From positions 1-64,000 of the forward strand of contig CACETY010000005.1 of NCBI GenBank assembly GCA_902562645.1: 64,000 bases of DNA, read 5' to 3'. A program made the translations under genes and the position numbers. This document shows, piece after piece, positions 18,619 to 29,075 of the stretch. Position 1 is the first letter of the stretch. Each line of letters starts with the position of its first letter. The notes under the pieces were generated by a model. The model was not told the origin of the DNA, did no database searches, and saw nothing but the letters and a program-made list of their open reading frames with translations. The stretch comes from an uncultured Pelagibacteraceae bacterium. GTDB lineage: Bacteria; Pseudomonadota; Alphaproteobacteria; Pelagibacterales; Pelagibacteraceae.

Positions 18619-18798
18619 CTAATCTTTTTTGTCTAAAACTTGTCTACCTTTGTATAAACCTGTTTTCAAATCTAAATGATGAGATAACCTGTATTCACCA
18701 GATTTTTTATCCTCAATTATATTTTTTGAAGATAATTTCATATGAGATCGTCTTTTGCCTGCTCTAGATCTTGATGTTTTTCGTTTTGGTACAGCCAT
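18619..18798 (-). CDS. rpmF: 50S ribosomal protein L32
   Basis: Read manually: [59 protein letters not shown]; missing from ORF track. Confidence 0.95.
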   Translation of the reverse strand: MAVPKRKTSRSRAGKRRSHMKLSSKNIIEDKKSGEYRLSHHLDLKTGLYKGRQVLDKKD

Positions 18799-18800
18799 AA

Positions 18801-19274
18801 TTAAAATTTAAATTCTAATATATCTTTTGTAAAGATTTTTAAAGGGTTTTTTGCAAGAAATTCTTCAAATTTATCAAAATATTTAACAAATAAATCATTA
18901 TGTGCATCTATATTTATATAATCAGCAATTAAAGATATTTTTTTAGAATTTTTCAGAGTTTCCCAAATATCTACAATTTCTATAATTGAAAAAAGGAGAT
19001 TTACGTAATCTTTCATTTTTTTATTTACAGAAACATCTCCGTAACCAATTTCTCTTATTGATAGTTCTATTTGTTTGATTACAAAATCAAAAATATTTTG
19101 TGCTTCTTTTTTAGAAACTTCTTCTTTGTAAACTTTTAGAAAGAAGGCAAAGTGGAACAAAAGTATTATTAGTCTATCAGAAAATGTATCCTTATTTTTT
19201 AAAGTTTTATAAAGATTTTTATTTCTAGTTAATCTAACTAAATTATTGTAAATATTTATATAATTTTTATGCAT
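18801..19274 (-). CDS. Ubiquinol-cytochrome c chaperone (CBP3-like)
   Basis: [31 protein letters not shown]. Confidence 0.7.
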   Translation of the reverse strand: MHKNYINIYNNLVRLTRNKNLYKTLKNKDTFSDRLIILLFHFAFFLKVYKEEVSKKEAQNIFDFVIKQIELSIREIGYGDVSVNKKMKDYVNLLFSIIEIVDIWETLKNSKKISLIADYINIDAHNDLFVKYFDKFEEFLAKNPLKIFTKDILEFKF

Positions 19275-19739
19275 ATGAGAAATCTATTTTTTTTTATTTT
19301 ATTTTTTTTTACACTTAATTGTTCAATAAATAAAGTTTCAAATCTTCATGGATTTAGGTTTGTAGACACTAAACTTGATAAAATAGAACTAAATAAAAGT
19401 AACAAAAATGATGTAAGAAAAATAATAGGTCCACCATCATCTAAGAGTACTTTTAATAATTCTTGGCTATATTTTGAGAGAAAAAAAACTAATCAATCAC
19501 TATTTAAATTAGGTAAAAAAACAATTTCAAGAAATAATATATTAATTATTGAATTTAATAAGATGGGTTTAGTTAAAGATAAAACATTATTAAATTTAAA
19601 CGATATGAATGATATTGAAATAGCGGAGAAAAAAACAGAGAAGGATTTTACACAGGATAATTTTATTTATAATCTATTGTCAACATTGAGAAACAAAATT
19701 AATGCACCAACTAGAAGAAAAAATAATGGCGGTCCCTAG
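19269..19739 (+). CDS. bamE: Outer membrane protein assembly factor BamE-like (SmpA/OmlA)
   Basis: Lipobox LNCS; NKSNKNDVRKIIGPPSSKSTFNNSWLYFERK. Confidence 0.8.
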   Translation: MHMRNLFFFILFFFTLNCSINKVSNLHGFRFVDTKLDKIELNKSNKNDVRKIIGPPSSKSTFNNSWLYFERKKTNQSLFKLGKKTISRNNILIIEFNKMGLVKDKTLLNLNDMNDIEIAEKKTEKDFTQDNFIYNLLSTLRNKINAPTRRKNNGGP

Positions 19740-19801
19740 GGGAATCGAACCCCTCTTTCATGGATGAAAACCATGTGTCCTAACCGATAGACGAAGGGAC
19801 C
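19727..19801 (-). tRNA. tRNA-Glu (TTC), CCA encoded
   Basis: GGTCCCTTCGTCTATCGGTTAGGACACATGGTTTTCATCCATGAAAGAGGGGTTCGATTCCCCTAGGGACCGCCA. Confidence 0.96.
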
Positions 19802-19836
19802 AGTGATGGATCTTTTATTGTAATTCTTTAAATTAA

Positions 19837-20781
19837 TCAAGTAAGTGAAACCTTTTTTTTTACAACTTTTAAATCAGATTTATTGCAAGTAAAAATTGTC
19901 TCAGTTATATATTTATTGTCTTCCTTAATTACACCATTCATTAATTCTCCAGAAGTAATGCCTGTTGCACAAAAAAAACTTTCTCCTCTCACTATTTCAT
20001 TAATCTCATATTTTTTATTTAAATCTTTTATTCCCATATCTTTTGCTCTTTTTTTGTCAGTCTCAGTTTTAAATAAAAATCTACCTTGAAAATTACAATT
20101 TAGTGAGTCTAAAGCTGTAGCTACTATTACGCCTTCAGGACCTCCACCAATACCCATGAAGATATCAACATTATATTTTTTATTCGATACTAGTAATGCG
20201 CCAGATACATCTCCATCAGTAATGAGTTTGATATTAACATTTAACCTTTTTAATTCACTTATAATTTTACTATGTCTTGGTCTATTAAGAATACATACTG
20301 TGATTTCTGATTTTTTTTTATTTGTTATATCTGAATAAATATTAATATTTTTTTCAACAGTAAAATCAATATCCAAGCTACCTTTAGGTACATGACTACC
20401 AGTAGCAATTTTTTCCATATAAGTTTCAGGTGCATTAAATAATTTCCCTTTTTCTGCTACAGCTAGAACCGACATTGAACCAGGTAGATTGTTTGCAACA
20501 AAATTAGTACCTTCTACTGGATCTACTGCAATATCTATTTCTGGTCCATTTCCTCTTCCTAGTTCTTCACCAATATAAAGCATAGGTGCTTCATCAAGTT
20601 CACCTTCACCTATCACAACTTTACCTTTAATATTTAATTTATTAAGTTGCTCTCTCATTACATCTGTTGCAGCTTTATCTGCTAATATCTTTTCATTCTT
20701 TCCAATATACGGAAAACAAGCAATTGCAGAATTTGAGGTTATTTTTATAAGATTACTTAATAATTCCTTAGTTAACTTCAT
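19837..20781 (-). CDS. glpX: Fructose-1,6-bisphosphatase class II
   Basis: GEGELDEAPMLYIGEELG; DPVEGTNFVANN; GIGGGPEGVIVATAL. Confidence 0.95.
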   Translation of the reverse strand: MKLTKELLSNLIKITSNSAIACFPYIGKNEKILADKAATDVMREQLNKLNIKGKVVIGEGELDEAPMLYIGEELGRGNGPEIDIAVDPVEGTNFVANNLPGSMSVLAVAEKGKLFNAPETYMEKIATGSHVPKGSLDIDFTVEKNINIYSDITNKKKSEITVCILNRPRHSKIISELKRLNVNIKLITDGDVSGALLVSNKKYNVDIFMGIGGGPEGVIVATALDSLNCNFQGRFLFKTETDKKRAKDMGIKDLNKKYEINEIVRGESFFCATGITSGELMNGVIKEDNKYITETIFTCNKSDLKVVKKKVSLT

Positions 20782-20784
20782 TAA

Positions 20785-21786
20785 TTATGTTTTATATTCA
20801 CTCTCACTTCTTTTATCATCAACTTTTAACTTATATTCAAACTCTCTTAATCTTTTGTAAACACTTGCTAGTTCAATAATTGTTGGCCATGCTTTTAAGA
20901 TATACTGCATAGATCCTTCTACACGACCAAATGCTCTTATGATCTGTTGCATTACTCCAAGTGTAACAGCACCTGCAACTATAGCAGGTGCAAGAAAGAC
21001 ATATGCAGATAACACATTAGCCTGTAAGTATGCTATTCTTCCTATATTAAAATATAAATATCTAATATAACTTAAAAAATGAATGCTTCTAACACCATCA
21101 AATAATTCCTCTATTGTCTTTGGTCTTACAGTGCCATCATCCTCAGCTATTACTAAGATTTTTCTATAAGCAGCCTCTTTTTTTTGAAGATCATATTCAA
21201 CACCGACTAATCTTAATATTAATCCTAAAATAATTAAAAAAATTGTACCACCAATAGACCACAGAAGAGCTCCTACAATTAAACCATACTCCCAATCTCC
21301 AAAAAAGAATATTGGTATACCAATACTTAAACCAAATAAAATTGGCATGAATTCAACTAATATCATTATTGCTTCTATTAAACTTGTCCCTAAAGACTCC
21401 ATTATTCTTGAAAATTTAATGGTATCCTCTTGAACTCTTTGTGAAGCCCCTTCAATTTTTCGAGCTTTTTCATAAACGCTATGATAATATTCAACCATAG
21501 CAGTTCTCCATCTGAACAAATAATGTGAAGTAAAATAACTTACAATAACAGCAACTCCCACATACATAGCTGCAAGTACAATAAATGAAAACAAACTAGC
21601 CCAATATTCTTCAATTGTAATAGCATTAGGCGCACCTAGTGCCTTTTGGATCATGTCATAAAATTCTCCAAACCACTCATTTATTTTAACATCAATTTTT
21701 ACTTGTACCCACAAAGAGGACAGAATTACAAATGAACCTACCCAAGACCATAAATACCATTTTTTTATTGTAAAAAATCTGAACAT
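20785..21786 (-). CDS. SbmA/BacA-like inner-membrane peptide transporter
   Basis: WVQVKIDVKINEWFGEFYDMIQKAL; FRWRTAMVEYY; EGASQRVQEDTIKF. Confidence 0.8.
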   Translation of the reverse strand: MFRFFTIKKWYLWSWVGSFVILSSLWVQVKIDVKINEWFGEFYDMIQKALGAPNAITIEEYWASLFSFIVLAAMYVGVAVIVSYFTSHYLFRWRTAMVEYYHSVYEKARKIEGASQRVQEDTIKFSRIMESLGTSLIEAIMILVEFMPILFGLSIGIPIFFFGDWEYGLIVGALLWSIGGTIFLIILGLILRLVGVEYDLQKKEAAYRKILVIAEDDGTVRPKTIEELFDGVRSIHFLSYIRYLYFNIGRIAYLQANVLSAYVFLAPAIVAGAVTLGVMQQIIRAFGRVEGSMQYILKAWPTIIELASVYKRLREFEYKLKVDDKRSESEYKT

Positions 21787-22067
21787 TATTTTATAAAATT
21801 ATCTGCGTAGGATTTTTTAGTTAATTTTCTTTTTTGTGGTTCAATAACTTCAAAATCAATATTATTTCTTTTAGCATACTCAATAGCTAAATCTTTAGAT
21901 TTAAATTCTAAATTAAGCTCTGAATACGTATCTGAAGAACTTTCCCAACCCATAAGCGGGTTTTTACCAGGATCTTTGGTTATAAATTCTATAATCCATT
22001 TATCAAACTTTTTCATACCTGACTGCATAGCAGTTTTAGATGGTTTGTAGATTTTTGCTTTTTTCAT
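21786..22067 (-). CDS. NADH dehydrogenase (ETC complex I) accessory subunit, NDUFS4-like
   Basis: [14 protein letters not shown]...[33 protein letters not shown]. Confidence 0.88.
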   Translation of the reverse strand: MKKAKIYKPSKTAMQSGMKKFDKWIIEFITKDPGKNPLMGWESSSDTYSELNLEFKSKDLAIEYAKRNNIDFEVIEPQKRKLTKKSYADNFIK

Positions 22068-22073
22068 AAACAG

Positions 22074-22150
<77 letters not shown>

Positions 22151-22245
22151 ATTGCTGTACTAATACAGCAGAAAAAACAAAATTCAAAGGTTATATTAGT
22201 TACAAATTTATAATAAATTTGATATTTAATGCTATAAGAGATCAT

Positions 22246-22755
22246 ATGATCATAGAATGTCCCAATTGTAATAAAAAATTTAACCTTGATGGAAAATTAA
22301 TACCTGAAAATGGTAGAACACTTAAGTGTGGTAATTGTGACCATATCTGGCACTATAAAATTAATTTAAACAAAAATTCTGATGTACAAAAAATATCTGA
22401 AGACAATAACTCTGAAATAGATATTAATACTACTAAAAAAGATAATAAAATTAAGGAAAAATTTAATGATGAGGATATTTCAGATATAAATAAAAACGTT
22501 AAATCAGAAATAAAAGTTGATGATTCAGAAACTGAAAAAAATAATGAAAGAGTTAATTATGAGAAAGGTGTCAAACTTAAGGTGATATTTATATATTTTG
22601 TAATTTTTGTAATATCTTTATTAGGTCTAATTTTTTTATTAGATACGTTTAAATATAATTTATCTAATGTATTTCCTGGCATAGTACCATTATTTGATAG
22701 TCTTTACGAAACTATGCTGGATTTAAAACTTTTTATTAAAGATCTCGTTAACTAA
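22246..22755 (+). CDS. Zinc-ribbon (MJ0042-type) single-TM protein
   Basis: MIIECPNCNKKFNLDGKLIPENGRTLKCGNCDHIWHY then TM segment; start moved downstream of ORF-track start, which lies in tRNA-Pro. Confidence 0.75.
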   Translation: MIIECPNCNKKFNLDGKLIPENGRTLKCGNCDHIWHYKINLNKNSDVQKISEDNNSEIDINTTKKDNKIKEKFNDEDISDINKNVKSEIKVDDSETEKNNERVNYEKGVKLKVIFIYFVIFVISLLGLIFLLDTFKYNLSNVFPGIVPLFDSLYETMLDLKLFIKDLVN

Positions 22756-22757
22756 AT

Positions 22758-23930
22758 ATGTTTCAAAAAATTACAAAAGGTTTTGTATCATTTTTTAAAC
22801 TTGAAGCCGCAAGTGGAATAGTTCTTCTTTTTGCAGCTATAATTGCTTTGATTATTAGTAATTCTGAATTGTCAACGTTATATTTTTCAACATTAGAAAA
22901 GTATTTATTTATTGGAATAAATAATTTCGGTATTAAGCTTTCAGTTTTGCATTGGATAAATGATGCATTAATGGCAATATTTTTCTTTTTTGTAACACTT
23001 GAAATTAAAAGAGAATTTTTACAGGGTGAATTGTCAAATATTAAACAAGCCCTTCTTCCAATAATTGCAGCGGTAGGAGGAATGTTAATTCCTGCACTAA
23101 TATATGTTTTTATAAATCTAGGAGATGGAGAAACGTTAAAAGGTTGGGCGATACCTTCAGCTACAGATATTGCTTTCTCTTTAGGTGTATTATCATTATT
23201 AGGAAGTAGAGTACCTATTTCTTTGAAAGTATTTTTAACGGCCTTAGCAATTATCGATGATCTTGGAGCAATAGTTATAATAGCTTTATTTTACTCTGGT
23301 GATTTAAGCATAAAATATTTATCTTTGATGCTTTTAGCGTTTATTGCTCTATTAGTTATAAATAAATTTAATGTAAAAAAATTTCTACCCTATTTAATAG
23401 TTGGAATCTTTTTATGGGATTTTACTCATAATTCAGGAATACACGCAACTATCGCTGGAGTTTTATTAGCGATGACAATTCCTCATAGAAAAAAAGACAA
23501 AGATTTTTCACTTTTAATTAAAGTTGAGCATGCAATAAGTCCTTATGTTGCATTTGGAATAATGCCTATTTTTGCTTTTGCAAATGCAGGTGTTTCATTA
23601 GAGGGTTTGTCCTTTTCATCTTTACTAGATAAAGTCCCTTTAGGAATAGTTCTTGGATTGTTTGTTGGAAAACAATTGGGTGTATTTGTATTTTCATATG
23701 TGTCGATTAAATTAAAAATTGCGCAAATGCCAAGTAATACAAGTTGGTATAATTTTTATGGAGTCGGAGTTTTAACAGGAATTGGTTTTACTATGAGTTT
23801 ATTTGTTGGAAATTTGGCATTTGCAGACAATTTGCAATATATGGATGGTGTAAAGATTGGGGTTTTGACTGGGTCATTATTATCCACTTTATTTGGATAC
23901 TTTTTAATACTACTTACACCAAATAGATAA
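22758..23930 (+). CDS. nhaA: Na+/H+ antiporter NhaA
   Basis: FFVTLEIKREFLQGEL; ATDIAFSLGVL; AIIDDLGAIVIIALFY. Confidence 0.97.
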   Translation: MFQKITKGFVSFFKLEAASGIVLLFAAIIALIISNSELSTLYFSTLEKYLFIGINNFGIKLSVLHWINDALMAIFFFFVTLEIKREFLQGELSNIKQALLPIIAAVGGMLIPALIYVFINLGDGETLKGWAIPSATDIAFSLGVLSLLGSRVPISLKVFLTALAIIDDLGAIVIIALFYSGDLSIKYLSLMLLAFIALLVINKFNVKKFLPYLIVGIFLWDFTHNSGIHATIAGVLLAMTIPHRKKDKDFSLLIKVEHAISPYVAFGIMPIFAFANAGVSLEGLSFSSLLDKVPLGIVLGLFVGKQLGVFVFSYVSIKLKIAQMPSNTSWYNFYGVGVLTGIGFTMSLFVGNLAFADNLQYMDGVKIGVLTGSLLSTLFGYFLILLTPNR

Positions 23931-23938
23931 TTAAAATA

Positions 23939-24487
23939 ATGAAAAACCTATTAATAATTGGGCTTACTATAATTATGTTTTTTTTTAAAAGTTCATCACA
24001 TTCTGAATATGAAAAAATCTTTTATGATTTTAAAATCAACAGTATCACTGGCAATGTAATAGATTTCAAAGATTTTAGAGGAAAACCTGTTCTAATTATA
24101 AATACAGCAAGTTATTGTGGATTTACAAAACAATATGCAGATATGCAGGAATTATGGGATAAATATCGAGATAAAGGTTTAATTGTACTTGGAATACCGT
24201 CTAATTCATTTAATCAGGAAAAGAAAAATAATAATGATGTTAAAAAGTTTTGTGAGGTTAATTTTAATATTGACTTTCCACTGACAGAAATAACTGATGT
24301 AAAAGGTGATAATGCGCATGAAATTTACAAATGGGCTAAAGAAAACTATGGGAAATCTGCTGTTCCAAAATGGAATTTTTACAAAATATTGGTGAATAAA
24401 GAAGGTAAAATTGAAGATACATATGCATCTTTAACAAAACCAACATCAAATAAAATTATAAAAAAAATAGAAAGCTTATTAAATTAG
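23939..24487 (+). CDS. Glutathione peroxidase family protein
   Basis: KPVLIINTASYCGFTKQYADMQELWDKY; WNFYKILVNKEGKI. Confidence 0.93.
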   Translation: MKNLLIIGLTIIMFFFKSSSHSEYEKIFYDFKINSITGNVIDFKDFRGKPVLIINTASYCGFTKQYADMQELWDKYRDKGLIVLGIPSNSFNQEKKNNNDVKKFCEVNFNIDFPLTEITDVKGDNAHEIYKWAKENYGKSAVPKWNFYKILVNKEGKIEDTYASLTKPTSNKIIKKIESLLN

Positions 24488-25252
24488 TATTGTCATGCCA
24501 TCATGTGCAGGAGTTACATTTTTAGGTAAAAATTTTTTTATTTCATTATAGTCAATTTCGTTACTCAAATTTGTTAAAATTGTTTTCTTAGGCTTAATTT
24601 TATCAATTAATTTCAATACATCCTCTAAATTAAAATGGGTTGGATGAAAATTATATCTTAAACAATCAACAATAAGATATTTTAAATTTTTAAGATATTT
24701 TAGATCTTTGATATCAATTCTATTGACATCAGGTGCATAAGCACATTTATCATTAATAATATAACAAATACTTTTTATCGATCCATGATGAACCTTTAAA
24801 GATTTAATATCAATTTTTGTTTTAAAATCTTTAAGTAAATGCTTTTTTTTTAATGTTTTGGCATCAAGTATAGATGGATAATTTTTGTTTTCTTTAAAAC
24901 AATAACCAAAAGTATTTTTAAGATTTTTCTTTGTAATTTCATCTGCGTAAATTGATATTTTTTTTCTATTTTTTAAAGAAAAAACCCTCAATTCATTAAT
25001 TCCATGTGTTTGATCAGCATGCGAATGAGTATAAAAGACTGTATCAATATTTTTAACTTTATTTTTTAATAATTGAGATTTTAAATCTGGAGATGTATCA
25101 ATTAAAATGTTTAAGTTTTTTGAACTTATTAGAGCTGAACACCTCGTTCGTATATTTTTTTTATTCTTAGGATCACATCTTCCATAGTATCCATCAATAC
25201 GAGGTATACCTAAAGAGCTACCACAGCCCAATATGGTAAATTTTACGCTCAT
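24479..25252 (-). CDS. MBL-fold metallo-hydrolase (PhnP-like)
   Basis: LGCGSSLGIPRI; YTHSHADQTHGINELR; APDVNRID. Confidence 0.88.
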   Translation of the reverse strand: MSVKFTILGCGSSLGIPRIDGYYGRCDPKNKKNIRTRCSALISSKNLNILIDTSPDLKSQLLKNKVKNIDTVFYTHSHADQTHGINELRVFSLKNRKKISIYADEITKKNLKNTFGYCFKENKNYPSILDAKTLKKKHLLKDFKTKIDIKSLKVHHGSIKSICYIINDKCAYAPDVNRIDIKDLKYLKNLKYLIVDCLRYNFHPTHFNLEDVLKLIDKIKPKKTILTNLSNEIDYNEIKKFLPKNVTPAHDGMTILI

Positions 25253-26019
25253 TTATTAAAGAATAATCTGTTAAAATTATCTGTAGTTATTTTATCCAAT
25301 TCCTCAGTATCAACATTTTTTAATTCTGATAATTTCTTTAAAGTGTAGCGCACAAAAGATGGCTCATTTTTCTTACCTCTCATTGGTTCAGGTGCTAAAA
25401 AAGGACTATCTGTTTCAATAAGCAATCTTTCTAATGGTAATTTTTTGAAAGTATTTTGAAGATCAGTACTATTCTTAAATGTAATAATTCCACTAGCGGA
25501 AAAGTAAGAATTAAGATCCATTAATTTCAAAGCAAAAGTTAGGGATCCTGTAAAACAATGCATAAGTATCTTTAAATTCTTGTTAGAATTTTTTAATATT
25601 TCATATGTTTCTGCTTCAGCATTTCTAGAATGTACAATTAAAGGTATGTCTAATTCTAATGCTGCATCTATATGATTTTTAAAACTTTTTATTTGTTTAT
25701 CTTTGTGACTGTTATTATAATAAAAATCTAAACCTGTCTCTCCTACTCCAATTATTTTACTGCTAGTATTAATTTTTTTAATTATTTCATCTTTTGATAC
25801 TTGATCATTGTTAGTTTCGTGAGGATGTATACCAAAAGTTCCAAATATTATTTCATCTTTGTCAATAATCTCTAAAATTTTAGGAAACCCATTTAATGTT
25901 GTTGATATTGTTAATACCTTTTTAACACCCTCCTGTTTACATTTTGCTAAAATACCTTCAATATTTTGAACTAAAGTTTCATGATCTAAGTGACAATGTG
26001 AATCAATCATTTTTTTCAA
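25249..26019 (-). CDS. tatD: TatD family hydrolase
   Basis: MIDSHCHLDHETL; GVGETGLDFYY; ETDSPFLAPEPMRGKKNEPSFV. Confidence 0.95.
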   Translation of the reverse strand: MKKMIDSHCHLDHETLVQNIEGILAKCKQEGVKKVLTISTTLNGFPKILEIIDKDEIIFGTFGIHPHETNNDQVSKDEIIKKINTSSKIIGVGETGLDFYYNNSHKDKQIKSFKNHIDAALELDIPLIVHSRNAEAETYEILKNSNKNLKILMHCFTGSLTFALKLMDLNSYFSASGIITFKNSTDLQNTFKKLPLERLLIETDSPFLAPEPMRGKKNEPSFVRYTLKKLSELKNVDTEELDKITTDNFNRLFFNK

Positions 26020-27541
26020 TCTTTCTAAATAATATATCTAATTTTTTTAATTTAAGACCTTTCATTAAATAATTATTATTCCTAATTGTCTCAAAATAAA
26101 CTTTATCTTCCGTTATACCAAATGCTTCCAATACCTTAAGAGATGAACTTGGTATTATTGGATATAGTAGTATACTGACTTTTCTTATTAGCTCCAATGC
26201 AACATAAATAATAGTATTCATTCTCAATTTATCATTCTTCTTTTTCCAGGGTTCCTGGTCATTAAAATACTTATTTGCAGCAAATAACTGTTCAACAATA
26301 AAATTTATATATGAATTTACATTCTGATTATCAGAATATTTTAATAAACTTTCATAATTTTTAGAGTATTGATCCAAGATCAATTTATCATCATCTGAAA
26401 AGGTATCATTGTCAGGAACCTCAAAGTTAGAATTTTTATCACAAAACGCCAGTACCCTTTGGCATAAATTTCCATAATTGTTGGCCAAATCACTATTTAT
26501 ACAAGACTCTAATTTTTCTTGTGAAATATTTCCATCATTACCGAAAGAAACTTCTTTAATTAAATAATATCTTAAAGGATCTAAACCGTAGGTGTCTATA
26601 ATTTCAAGTGGGTCTAAAATGTTACCTTTTGATTTTGACATTTTTTCATCACCTGAGAGAATCCACCCATGACCAAATACTCTTTTTGGTGGATTTATAT
26701 CAGCAGCTAATAGAAAAGCTGGCCAATAAATAGCGTGAAATCTTAATATATCTTTTCCAATAAGATGAAGGTCCGCGGGCCAAAAAGATTTATATAAATT
26801 ATCACTTTCATTAGGGTAATTTAAAGCACTTAAATAATTTGTTAAAGCATCTAACCAAACATATATAACGTGGTCTTTATTAGAAGGAACTTTTATTCCC
26901 CAATTGAATGATTTTCTACTGACAGATAAATCTTTTAATCCTGATTTAACAAAACTAACAACTTCATTTTTTCTTGTTTCAGGTAGTATAAAATCTGGAT
27001 TTTTATCATAAAACTCAATCAATTTATCTTGCCATTTAGATAATCTAAAAAAATAAGACTCTTCTTCTACCCACTCTACTTTAGATCCTGAAGAAATTGC
27101 TTTTTTTGTACCATCTAAATCCTCAATTTCACTTTCTGTGTAGAACGCTTCATCTGATACAGAATACCAACCTGAATACTTTGATAAGTAAATTTCACCT
27201 TTTTTTTCTAGAACATTCCAAAGATTTTCAACAGATTTAGCATGTCTTGGCTCAGTAGTTCTTATGAAATCATTATTTGATAAGTTTAATGTGTCAGATA
27301 AATCTCTAAAAGTTTTACTGATTTCATCACAAAACAATAATGGATCCATTTTTTTTTCTTCTGCTGCACGTTGAATTTTCTGTCCATGTTCATCAGTGCC
27401 AGTTAAAAAATATACGTTAAATCCCTGTATTCTTTTTAATCTTGCAAAAAAATCAGCAATAATACTTGAATATGCATGACCCATATGAGGTTTTGCAGAT
27501 GGATAATATATTGGTGTTGTAATGTAGTAATTTTTATTCAC
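26003..27541 (-). CDS. metG: Methionyl-tRNA synthetase
   Basis: TTPIYYPSAKPHMGHAYSSI; TGTDEHGQKIQRAA; KMSKSKGN. Confidence 0.97.
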   Translation of the reverse strand: MNKNYYITTPIYYPSAKPHMGHAYSSIIADFFARLKRIQGFNVYFLTGTDEHGQKIQRAAEEKKMDPLLFCDEISKTFRDLSDTLNLSNNDFIRTTEPRHAKSVENLWNVLEKKGEIYLSKYSGWYSVSDEAFYTESEIEDLDGTKKAISSGSKVEWVEEESYFFRLSKWQDKLIEFYDKNPDFILPETRKNEVVSFVKSGLKDLSVSRKSFNWGIKVPSNKDHVIYVWLDALTNYLSALNYPNESDNLYKSFWPADLHLIGKDILRFHAIYWPAFLLAADINPPKRVFGHGWILSGDEKMSKSKGNILDPLEIIDTYGLDPLRYYLIKEVSFGNDGNISQEKLESCINSDLANNYGNLCQRVLAFCDKNSNFEVPDNDTFSDDDKLILDQYSKNYESLLKYSDNQNVNSYINFIVEQLFAANKYFNDQEPWKKKNDKLRMNTIIYVALELIRKVSILLYPIIPSSSLKVLEAFGITEDKVYFETIRNNNYLMKGLKLKKLDILFRKIEKND

Positions 27542-28454
27542 TTAATAATTTGTCATTAAATTCTAGAAAAAATGATTCAAAATCTAAATTATATTTTTTA
27601 ACAAAAGAAAGTTTTAGATAAAAATACTTTTTAATTTTGAATGAAATATTCTTTGAATTATTTATATTTTTGTAGAAAAAAAGTTCAATAAATAAATTCA
27701 AATATTCTTTAATAAATTCATCTGATGAATAAAGTTTATTTCTAATAATATAGGCTAATAAATCTTCAATATTGCACTCTTTTATAGATAAATCATTATT
27801 TTCTAGAAAATTTACCAATGATATTAAAAATGATGGTGAATTATAATTGTTTATAAAGTCTAGGTTTATATCAATATACTTGTCGCTATTAAAATAATTA
27901 TTCACAATTTCAATTGCTTCTGAATTCATTAAATTTAATTTAAACTCTAAACATCTTGATTTAATTGTGTCTAAAATTTTATATTCAGAATTATTGATTA
28001 AAATAAAATATGTTTTGTCATTAGGTTCCTCAATAGATTTCAGTAGAGCATTTGCAGAATTAATACCTAATAAGTTTATGTCCTCAATTATTATAAATTT
28101 CCTTTTGTTATTAAAAGAAGTTTGATTGGTAAACTGGATCATCTCTCTAATTTGATCAATATCGATTATTTTTTTATCCTTTTTTTTCTGAATTTTGAAA
28201 ATATTAGGATGAGAATTATTGGAAATAAGTAAAGATAAGTTGTTATTAGTTTTATATTCATTATTCTTTAAATCATAAAATTGTTCAATGTTTTTAGAGT
28301 AAAGGTAATTTAAAAGATGATTTACTAAAATTTTTTTACCTATGCCTTTAGGACCATTTAATAGAATCTTATTTGGAAATTTTTCTATTTGGTCTAAATA
28401 AATTAAATTACTAAACAAAGTTTTATGACCGATAAGTCTACTTTTTTCACTCAT
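27534..28454 (-). CDS. holB: DNA polymerase III subunit delta'
   Basis: LNGPKGIGKKILVNHLL; NALLKSIEEPNDKTYFILI. Confidence 0.87.
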   Translation of the reverse strand: MSEKSRLIGHKTLFSNLIYLDQIEKFPNKILLNGPKGIGKKILVNHLLNYLYSKNIEQFYDLKNNEYKTNNNLSLLISNNSHPNIFKIQKKKDKKIIDIDQIREMIQFTNQTSFNNKRKFIIIEDINLLGINSANALLKSIEEPNDKTYFILINNSEYKILDTIKSRCLEFKLNLMNSEAIEIVNNYFNSDKYIDINLDFINNYNSPSFLISLVNFLENNDLSIKECNIEDLLAYIIRNKLYSSDEFIKEYLNLFIELFFYKNINNSKNISFKIKKYFYLKLSFVKKYNLDFESFFLEFNDKLLSE

Positions 28455-29075
28455 TTATTTTAAGATTTTATTTATTTTGTTAATTAATTTATTTTCGATA
28501 ATTTTTAAACTATCCTTGTTGCTATCTAATATTAAGTATTTAGATCTATTTGTAAGCGCAATTTTTAAAAATCCCTTTTGAACTTTATTATAAAAGTTAT
28601 GATTAAAATTATCGTATTTATTTATATTTTTTCTCAATTTAAGCCTCTTTAGCATATTTTTTTTATTTACAATACTTAAGAAAGTAAAATTTGGTTTTAA
28701 ATTACCTAATAAAAAATTATTCATTCTTAAAATTAAATTTTTATCCAATCCCATCCCATAATGTTGATATGCTAATGTCGAGTCTATAAACCTATCGATC
28801 AATATAACTTTTTTTTTATAATTTTTTTTTATAATTTTATCAAAATTTTCTGATCTAGATGCCATAAATAGAAATAAGTCAGTTTTATTATTTAATTTTG
28901 ATTTTTTATTTAACATTAATTGTCTTAATTTTTCAGAAAGATTAGTACCACCAGGTTCTCTAAAACTAATGTATTTAATTTTTTTTTTTTTTAAATATTT
29001 AATAGTTTTTTTTAGACTAGTAGATTTTCCAGAAGTCTCTATGCCTTCGAAGACTATTATAGGGTTTTTAGACAT
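28455..29075 (-). CDS. tmk: Thymidylate kinase
   Basis: VFEGIETSGKSTSLKKT; FREPGGTNLSEKLR; IDRFIDSTLAYQHYGMGL. Confidence 0.95.
   Translation of the reverse strand: MSKNPIIVFEGIETSGKSTSLKKTIKYLKKKKIKYISFREPGGTNLSEKLRQLMLNKKSKLNNKTDLFLFMASRSENFDKIIKKNYKKKVILIDRFIDSTLAYQHYGMGLDKNLILRMNNFLLGNLKPNFTFLSIVNKKNMLKRLKLRKNINKYDNFNHNFYNKVQKGFLKIALTNRSKYLILDSNKDSLKIIENKLINKINKILK

Noticed and set aside
18558-18767. Plus-strand ORF over the rpmF region
   Set aside because: The minus strand encodes a clear ribosomal protein L32 here.
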